From contig JANYDL010000040.1 in NCBI GenBank assembly GCA_025363635.1, positions 54,635 to 118,634 on the forward strand: 64,000 nucleotides of DNA, read 5' to 3'. The stretch is from Actinomycetes bacterium (GTDB lineage: Bacteria > Actinomycetota > Actinomycetes > Nanopelagicales > Nanopelagicaceae). Below the pieces are notes generated by a model that worked only from the letters and a program-made list of their open reading frames with translations, was not told where the DNA came from and made no database searches. Each line of letters starts with the position of its first letter. Within the stretch, counting starts at the first letter, position 1. Of this stretch, positions 58,963-64,000 are shown in pieces. The position numbers were made by a program, and so were the translations under genes.

Positions 58963-59757
58963 ATGTCATTGGGTTCTGCAATAGCGCAAGCGCGTGAAAA
59001 CGCTGGAATGAGTGTTGATGATTTATCATCATGCACCAGCATCCGCACCGCGCTATTGCGAGAACTGGAATTAGATAATTTTCAGAAGTGTGGCGGAGAA
59101 GCATATGCGCGAGGACACCTAAGAAATATTGCAACCGCTGTCGGGATCGATCCAAGTGAATTCCTCAAAATTTATGAGGTAGAACAAATTACTGCCAAGC
59201 GAACAATGTATGACCTTCTCGTTGAAAGCAGCGTGACCGCAGCGCCAAATCAGAAATCGAGAATTTCCATCAAGGCTCTCTCGATGGTGTCAGCGATTGC
59301 GGTGGTATTTGCGGTGGGTGGACAGATCGTTTACACAAATCTTCAACCTTCAAAAAGTGTAACTACACTTTCTTCGGCTTCGTTGGCGCCTGAAGCAACA
59401 GCCTCAGTGACGCCAAATTCAAGCTCGGGTGCAACTTCAACGTTAGCTGCGACCGAAACTGTTCCTCCGGGTGCGACTGCCCAGGTTCTAGCACCAGCAC
59501 CCAATGGGGTTGTCATTTCAGTGACTGCGACTCGCGGAGCAACATGGCTTTCGGTCACATCTAAAGCAGGGGTTGCAATCTATTCAGGGCGCCTTGCTCT
59601 AGGTGAAACCAATACATTCAGCGATTCGGCGGGCGTGAATATTCGTTTTGGTAATGCAGGCGCAGTTGATGTCCTCGTTAATGGCGTCCAAATGGCTGCT
59701 CCCGGTGCATTGGGAGAAGTAGTTGATGCTAGTTATGGCTCTAATTCCACCAACTAG
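58963..59757 (+). CDS. RodZ-like HTH/membrane/DUF4115 protein
   Basis: A 264-aa protein. The cytoplasmic HTH domain (residues 1-75, GSAIAQARENAGMSVDDLSSCTSIRTALLRELELDNF) is followed by one membrane helix (ALSMVSAIAVVFAVGGQIVY), a Ser/Thr/Ala-rich linker and a C-terminal beta domain (ATWLSVTSKAGVAIYSGRLALGETNTF), as in RodZ and DUF4115 proteins. RodZ helps cell-shape control with MreB. The linker is unusually low in complexity. It lies between ftsK and rimO. Confidence 0.85.
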   Translation: MSLGSAIAQARENAGMSVDDLSSCTSIRTALLRELELDNFQKCGGEAYARGHLRNIATAVGIDPSEFLKIYEVEQITAKRTMYDLLVESSVTAAPNQKSRISIKALSMVSAIAVVFAVGGQIVYTNLQPSKSVTTLSSASLAPEATASVTPNSSSGATSTLAATETVPPGATAQVLAPAPNGVVISVTATRGATWLSVTSKAGVAIYSGRLALGETNTFSDSAGVNIRFGNAGAVDVLVNGVQMAAPGALGEVVDASYGSNSTN

Positions 59758-59799
59758 TTTTATGGGAAAGTTTTTCGATATTTCTGTATTATCAATCAA

Positions 59800-61230
59800 A
59801 TGATTCGAACTGTCGCAGTAGTGACCTTGGGTTGCGCGCGCAATGAGGTGGATTCTGAGGAATTAGCTGGTCGTCTCGCTGCCGATGGGTGGACTCTGGT
59901 CGATGATGTCGAATCTGCCGAAGTCGCCCTCATCAATACCTGCGGTTTTATCGCATCCGCAAAGAAAGATTCTATTGACGCCTTGCTTGAAGCTAATTCA
60001 CTTAAAGGTCACGGCGTTACGAGAGCCGTTGTCGCCGTGGGATGTATGGCAGAGCGCTATGGTGAAGAATTAGCGGCTGCACTTCCTGAAGCAGATGGCA
60101 TTTTAGGTTTTGATGACTATCGAGATATCAGCGCGAGATTGGCTTCTATCGTCGCCGGTGAAAGCCATACCCCACATGTTCCGCGCGATCGACGATCCCT
60201 TTTGCCGATTTCCCCAGTTGAACGACACTCAGCACATCAAGTTTTAGCAAGAGCCTTGGGAAAAGCAACTTCAGGCGCTCCTCGCAATTCTTCTTTCTCC
60301 CCAGCCTCAGGTATCGGAGGATCTCTCTTTCGAAAGCGGCTGGGCACCGCTCCGTGGGCACCGCTCAAAATTGCTTCAGGCTGCGATAGACGCTGTTCTT
60401 TCTGCGCAATTCCTTACTTTCGGGGCTCTTTCATCTCTCGAGGGCCTGAGGAGATCCTCGAAGAAGCTCGTTGGCTTGCCAATGAAGGGGTGAGCGAACT
60501 CTTTCTTGTGAGCGAAAATACGACTTCGTACGGCAAGGATTTGGGAGATCTTCGCCTTATGGAGAAGTTACTTCCCGAATTGGCTGAGATCGATGGGGTC
60601 GAGACCATTCGCCTTTCCTATCTCCAGCCAGCCGAAATGCGTCCCACTCTTCTACAGGCAATGGTGGAGACGATGAAAGTCGTCCCTTATTTCGATCTGT
60701 CTTTTCAACATTCAAGTCCTACGGTCTTACGTCGCATGCGTCGCTTTGGAGACAGCGAAAAATTCTTACATCTCATCAATCAGATTCGAGCACTTTCTCC
60801 GGAGGCAGGGATTCGATCCAATTTTATAGTTGGATTTCCTGGAGAGACGGAAGACGATTACCAAGAACTTATAAGTTTTATCACGCAAGCAAATCTTGAT
60901 GCAATCGGAGTCTTTGGATATTCAGATGAGGACAACACCGAAGCCCTAGATCACGATGACAAGATTGATTCCGAAACGATTCACTCACGGGTCGAGGAAC
61001 TCTCTGCGCTCGTCGATGAACTTGTCACTGAGCGCGCAACTAATCGAATCGGTGAGGAGATCGTCGTTTTGATTGAGGATGCTGAATTGCAGGAAGGGCG
61101 AGCAGCGCACCAAGGTCCAGAAGTTGATGGCACGACATCATTCCTTAGCACAAATTTCGCAGTTGGTGAATATGTTTCTGCAATAGTCGTGGATTCCTTC
61201 GGCGCAGATTTGATTGCGCAGGCGCGATGA
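59800..61230 (+). CDS. rimO: Ribosomal protein S12 methylthiotransferase RimO
   Basis: A 476-aa MiaB/RimO enzyme. The UPF0004 domain has [26 protein letters not shown] and VGCMAERYG (three Cys for the second cluster). The radical SAM motif is [20 protein letters not shown] (about 194 on). A TRAM domain ends the chain. A ~45-residue insertion between the two parts (about 130-180, [16 protein letters not shown] region) is longer than in E. coli. ATG at 59800. It modifies Asp of S12. Confidence 0.94.
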   Translation: MIRTVAVVTLGCARNEVDSEELAGRLAADGWTLVDDVESAEVALINTCGFIASAKKDSIDALLEANSLKGHGVTRAVVAVGCMAERYGEELAAALPEADGILGFDDYRDISARLASIVAGESHTPHVPRDRRSLLPISPVERHSAHQVLARALGKATSGAPRNSSFSPASGIGGSLFRKRLGTAPWAPLKIASGCDRRCSFCAIPYFRGSFISRGPEEILEEARWLANEGVSELFLVSENTTSYGKDLGDLRLMEKLLPELAEIDGVETIRLSYLQPAEMRPTLLQAMVETMKVVPYFDLSFQHSSPTVLRRMRRFGDSEKFLHLINQIRALSPEAGIRSNFIVGFPGETEDDYQELISFITQANLDAIGVFGYSDEDNTEALDHDDKIDSETIHSRVEELSALVDELVTERATNRIGEEIVVLIEDAELQEGRAAHQGPEVDGTTSFLSTNFAVGEYVSAIVVDSFGADLIAQAR

Positions 61231-61775
61231 TGCGTCGCTCCGAACTTAATCTTCCTAACGCCATCACGATCACCAGAATTCTTGCTTTACCCATATGCAC
61301 ATATGCACTTTTTAAAAATGGGGGGGAAGACAGTACTTGGCGTGTCATCTCTTGGTGTCTCTTCTTTATCGTCGGACTGACAGATTTGCTGGACGGAAAG
61401 CTTGCACGTAGTAGAAATACTGTGACGGAATTGGGAAAGTTCCTGGACCCAGTGGCAGATAAAGCCCTCATCGGTACAGCGCTCATAGGACTGTCGATTC
61501 TTGGCGACATGCCGTGGTGGATTACTTTCGTCATATTGTTTAGAGAAATTGGGATAACTTTTTTTAGGCTCGCGGTCATCAAGCGTGGTGTTATACCTGC
61601 AAATCGCGGGGGCAAAATCAAGACGATGGCGCAGGGATTTGCAGTCGGTTTTTACGTTTTACCTTTGCCGCACTGGCTCTATTGGTTCCGAAATTCATTT
61701 ATGGCTATTGCCCTCGTTCTCACAATTGGTACGGGATATTGGTATGTCAGGCAAGCGCTTAAGAACCCAGTGTGA
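61227..61775 (+). CDS. pgsA: CDP-diacylglycerol-glycerol-3-phosphate phosphatidyltransferase
   Basis: A 182-aa membrane enzyme. The CDP-alcohol phosphotransferase motif DGx2ARx8Gx3Dx3D is complete in [43 protein letters not shown] opens the protein. About five helices. It makes phosphatidylglycerophosphate. ATG overlaps the rimO stop (ATGATG). Confidence 0.94.
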   Translation: MMRRSELNLPNAITITRILALPICTYALFKNGGEDSTWRVISWCLFFIVGLTDLLDGKLARSRNTVTELGKFLDPVADKALIGTALIGLSILGDMPWWITFVILFREIGITFFRLAVIKRGVIPANRGGKIKTMAQGFAVGFYVLPLPHWLYWFRNSFMAIALVLTIGTGYWYVRQALKNPV

Positions 61776-62260
61776 AAATTATGTCCGCACAAACTTCGGC
61801 TGTACAAATTATTGATGCGCTTCGCGCAAGGGGCCAAACCCTCGGCGTCGCAGAATCTTTAACTGGTGGAGGTTTAGGAGCGGCAATCACCTCCGCCCTG
61901 GGATCTTCAGATGTATTTGTCGGCGGACTTGTCGCGTATCAATCCCAGATCAAGGAGCGCCATCTCAAGGTGCCTGCCTCTGTGATCGAAGAATTCGGGG
62001 TCGTTAGCCAAGAAGTGGCGGTCGCGATGGCGCAGGGTGCGCTCAATCTCTTCTTGAGCACCTGGGCTATTGCGACGACAGGCGTGGCTGGACCTGGCGA
62101 GGCAGATGGACATCCCGCGGGCACGGTTTGGTTAGCCATTGCGGGCCCCGTGAGCCAGAGCACTCAATTGCAGATACAAGGGGATCGTGAAGTGGTGCGA
62201 AACGCTACCGTTTCAAGCGCGCTGACAGCTTTTGCGCGTATTCTTGCATTCCATAAGTAA
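61772..62260 (+). CDS. cinA: CinA C-terminal domain protein (nicotinamide-nucleotide amidase-like)
   Basis: A 162-aa CinA-C/PncC protein. [55 protein letters not shown] and [26 protein letters not shown] carry the family blocks. The N-terminal MoaB-like domain of full CinA is missing. GTG at 61772 overlaps pgsA by 4 nt. It deamidates NMN in other bacteria. Confidence 0.92.
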   Translation: MKIMSAQTSAVQIIDALRARGQTLGVAESLTGGGLGAAITSALGSSDVFVGGLVAYQSQIKERHLKVPASVIEEFGVVSQEVAVAMAQGALNLFLSTWAIATTGVAGPGEADGHPAGTVWLAIAGPVSQSTQLQIQGDREVVRNATVSSALTAFARILAFHK

Positions 62261-62294
62261 TTATCAGAACAAATGTGCGAAGGAGGTAGAGCCC

Positions 62295-62561
62295 GTGGTT
62301 CTTTTGCGTTCTCATATCGGCCAAACTCTTCGCGCCGCGCGCACTGCGCAAAATCGCACCTTACGAGATGTCGCACGCGAAGCCCGCGTCTCACTAGGTT
62401 ACCTTTCTGAAGTTGAGAGAGGTCAGAAGGAAGCATCATCTGAACTTCTGAATGCAATTTGTACCGCGCTGGGATTATCTCTCTCCTCGGTAATTTTCGA
62501 TGTGGCTCACGAAATTTCTGCATTCGAGGCGGTCAAGCTCGTTGTCGTTGATGCTGCCTAA
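62295..62561 (+). CDS. XRE-type regulator, ClgR-like
   Basis: An 88-aa helix-turn-helix protein: [56 protein letters not shown]. The layout matches ClgR, the Clp protease activator that follows cinA in Actinobacteria. GTG at 62295 has AGGAGG (62281-62286) eight bases before it. The C-terminal tail of ClgR that is cut by ClpP1P2 is uncertain here. Confidence 0.85.
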   Translation: MVLLRSHIGQTLRAARTAQNRTLRDVAREARVSLGYLSEVERGQKEASSELLNAICTALGLSLSSVIFDVAHEISAFEAVKLVVVDAA

Positions 62562-62566
62562 TTCGA

Positions 62567-63097
62567 GTGTCATTAACTAATAATTTAGAGGGGTCGATCG
62601 CTCCTTATCAGCGCCAAATGACATCGTATCGCCGTACGCAAAGTGCAATTCTTGAAGGTGCAAAATCAATGATTGCCAAACAAGGACTTCATAAGACGAG
62701 CATGATTGAAATTGCTGATGAAGCAGAAGTTTCTCGCGCCACTCTCTACAACCACTTTCGAGATAAAGAGAGCGTCATGCGTGCCCTCCTAGAGGGTGAA
62801 GTTGAAAGAATAATTTCAGCGGGCCTTTCAGAGGCCAGCCCCATTGATGCGCTTTCGAGAATATCTTTAGAAATTTCTGGTGACAGTGCATTGGCGACTC
62901 TTCGAGCAACCGACCAGACGGTATTGACTCAATTGGTCACAAATGATGAAGATCCATTGTGGGCTCAAGTGATAATCGCCTTACGCAAAATAACTTCGGG
63001 AAACGAAGAGTTGGTGATTCGCTGGCTTATAGGACAATTCTTCTCTCCCATAGAAGCAAATGAGAGCAGAAAGCAGTCAAGCAGTCTCATTTTGTAA
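62567..63097 (+). CDS. TetR-family transcriptional regulator
   Basis: A 176-aa TetR-type protein. The HTH is AILEGAKSMIAKQGLHKTSMIEIADEAEVSRATLYNHFRDKESVM; the ligand-binding C-terminus is unconserved. GTG at 62567 or ATG at 62618 may start it; neither has a clear ribosome site. recA, often next after ClgR, does not follow. Regulated genes unknown; the GH31 gene is opposite and convergent. Confidence 0.85.
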   Translation: MSLTNNLEGSIAPYQRQMTSYRRTQSAILEGAKSMIAKQGLHKTSMIEIADEAEVSRATLYNHFRDKESVMRALLEGEVERIISAGLSEASPIDALSRISLEISGDSALATLRATDQTVLTQLVTNDEDPLWAQVIIALRKITSGNEELVIRWLIGQFFSPIEANESRKQSSSLIL

Positions 63098-63159
63098 ATA
63101 TCTCCACATCAGGCATTTGCTTTCACGTAACCGAAACCAAGAGGCGATGTCTTTATTGA

Positions 63160-64000
63160 TTACAAAGTCTTCACATCGTGAGGAGCATCTCCACGTATAA
63201 ATACAGGGATTCTATTGAGTGGCGTATCAAATGTTACCCACTGACCACCCACGTACTGTGACTCGCGATTCCAAAAATCAATCCATGTACCGTATGGAAG
63301 ATATATCTTTGACGCACTGGTGTCGGACTCGGTTACAGGAGCGATTAAAAGGTATCGACCTAACATGTATTGGTACGGCGCGTTCCAAATTTCGCTAACG
63401 TCTGGATAATCGAAGAAAAGTCCAGCCATCAGCGGTCTTCCCGTGGTAATTGCATTTTCGGCTTCGGCGGCCAGGTAATTACGGAGTCGCTTTCGCACTT
63501 CACAGAATTCTCTGAAGATATCTAGTACTTCAGGAGATCCATTTTGTAGGGCGATATTCCAGGGCGATCGGTCGTTTGAGGGTACTCTGTGATGATTGAA
63601 CTCGGAGTGAAATTGCATGATGGGACAGAAAGTTGCCATTGCCGCACCTCGAAGATATAGCTCAGACGTTGGCAATTCGCCGCTGAATCCGCCAATATCC
63701 CATCCCCAAAAGAAGATGCCACTCGCTGATGCCGAAATGCCCGCCCGTATTGAGGCCCGATACGCATCCCATGTTGAATCTTCATCGCCTGCCCAAAAAG
63801 TTGGATACGTGCTGCTTCCTGCAAAGCCAGCTCGAGAAAAAGTGATGCCTTCACGATTTGTCGAAGAAAAGAGTTCGTGAAATGTTCTTGCATAGGCTAC
63901 CGGCAAAAGATTGTTCTCTGATATTCCAAGCCGACCATCTAAATATTGCAAGTCATTTCCCCAAGCGTGTTCTCCGCCATCGGCTTTGAAACCGTCTACT
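63160..64000 (-). CDS. GH31-family glycosidase, N-terminal part missing (right edge)
   Basis: The frame runs open to the right edge, giving 280 C-terminal residues. VDGFKADGGEHAWGND stands at the edge; its Asp (63979-63981) is the GH31 nucleophile. FWAGDEDSTWDAYRASIRAG holds the acid/base Asp, GIFFWGWDIGGFSG and QFHSEFNHHRVPSNDRSPW follow, then the C-terminal beta domain. The family acts on alpha-glucosides, alpha-xylosides or sulfoquinovosides; the substrate cannot be read. Upstream transporter genes, if any, lie outside. Confidence 0.85.
   Translation of the reverse strand, partial: VDGFKADGGEHAWGNDLQYLDGRLGISENNLLPVAYARTFHELFSSTNREGITFSRAGFAGSSTYPTFWAGDEDSTWDAYRASIRAGISASASGIFFWGWDIGGFSGELPTSELYLRGAAMATFCPIMQFHSEFNHHRVPSNDRSPWNIALQNGSPEVLDIFREFCEVRKRLRNYLAAEAENAITTGRPLMAGLFFDYPDVSEIWNAPYQYMLGRYLLIAPVTESDTSASKIYLPYGTWIDFWNRESQYVGGQWVTFDTPLNRIPVFIRGDAPHDVKTL

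Overview
The window looks like a chromosomal segment of an actinobacterium of moderate GC. The right half carries a typical actinobacterial housekeeping order: rseP-ispG-proS, then rimP-nusA-ylxR-infB-rbfA-truB-ribF-rpsO-pnp, an M16 peptidase, dapB, thyX-dapA-rnj-ftsK, a RodZ-like gene, rimO-pgsA-cinA and a ClgR-like regulator. Small intergenic gaps, many 4-nt start/stop overlaps, frequent GTG/TTG starts and a streamlined layout suggest a free-living planktonic lineage (Nanopelagicales-like). That placement is inference and was not tested by a database search. No IS element, prophage, CRISPR array, tRNA or rRNA gene was found, and no gene-free stretch exceeds 300 bases.

Region 1 (1-17368) is the most interesting part. 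Two divergent gene sets share a ~106-bp intergenic region that contains a 19-bp palindrome. The minus-strand set is IclR regulator, corrinoid protein, MetV-like protein, MetF, methyl-THF:corrinoid methyltransferase, RACo-type corrinoid activator and a DUF1638 protein cut by the left edge. The plus-strand set is a non-pyrrolysine MttB-family methyltransferase, betaine-aldehyde-type dehydrogenase, a ProV/ProW-ProW/ProX-type uptake system, choline dehydrogenase, fdhD, modA, modB and moaD. Together they read as a pathway: choline/betaine uptake, oxidation of choline to glycine betaine, corrinoid-dependent removal of a methyl group to tetrahydrofolate, and oxidation of methyl-THF. FdhD plus molybdate and molybdopterin genes at the end suggest that the one-carbon unit is finally oxidised by a molybdenum formate dehydrogenase encoded elsewhere.

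Region 2 (17369-23701, minus strand) is a nine-gene putative operon. It starts with a flavin-nucleotide-binding PPOX-like protein and a DAO-family flavoprotein, then carries molybdenum cofactor genes mobA, a DUF6457 gene, moeA, moaC, mogA, moaE and moaA.

Region 3 (23828-33807) is a polyamine catabolism block: aldehyde dehydrogenase (PatD-like), PotD-PotA-PotB-PotC importer, a PuuB-like oxidoreductase, an agmatinase-family enzyme, a GNAT acetyltransferase and a convergent GabT-like aminotransferase. No gamma-glutamylputrescine synthetase is present, so direct oxidation of putrescine to 4-aminobutyraldehyde and then GABA is the likeliest route.

Region 4 (33869-62561) is the housekeeping region. 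It covers isoprenoid synthesis, translation factors, mRNA decay (PNPase, RNase J), lysine/peptidoglycan precursor synthesis (DapA, DapB), thymidylate synthesis (ThyX), chromosome segregation (FtsK), phospholipid synthesis and stress regulation, with two small membrane-protein genes and azlCD inserted. Leader structures lie upstream of rpsO and pnp; the latter fits the Actino-pnp motif by position.

Region 5 (62567-64000) carries a TetR regulator and, convergent to it, the C-terminal part of a GH31 glycosidase that runs off the right edge.
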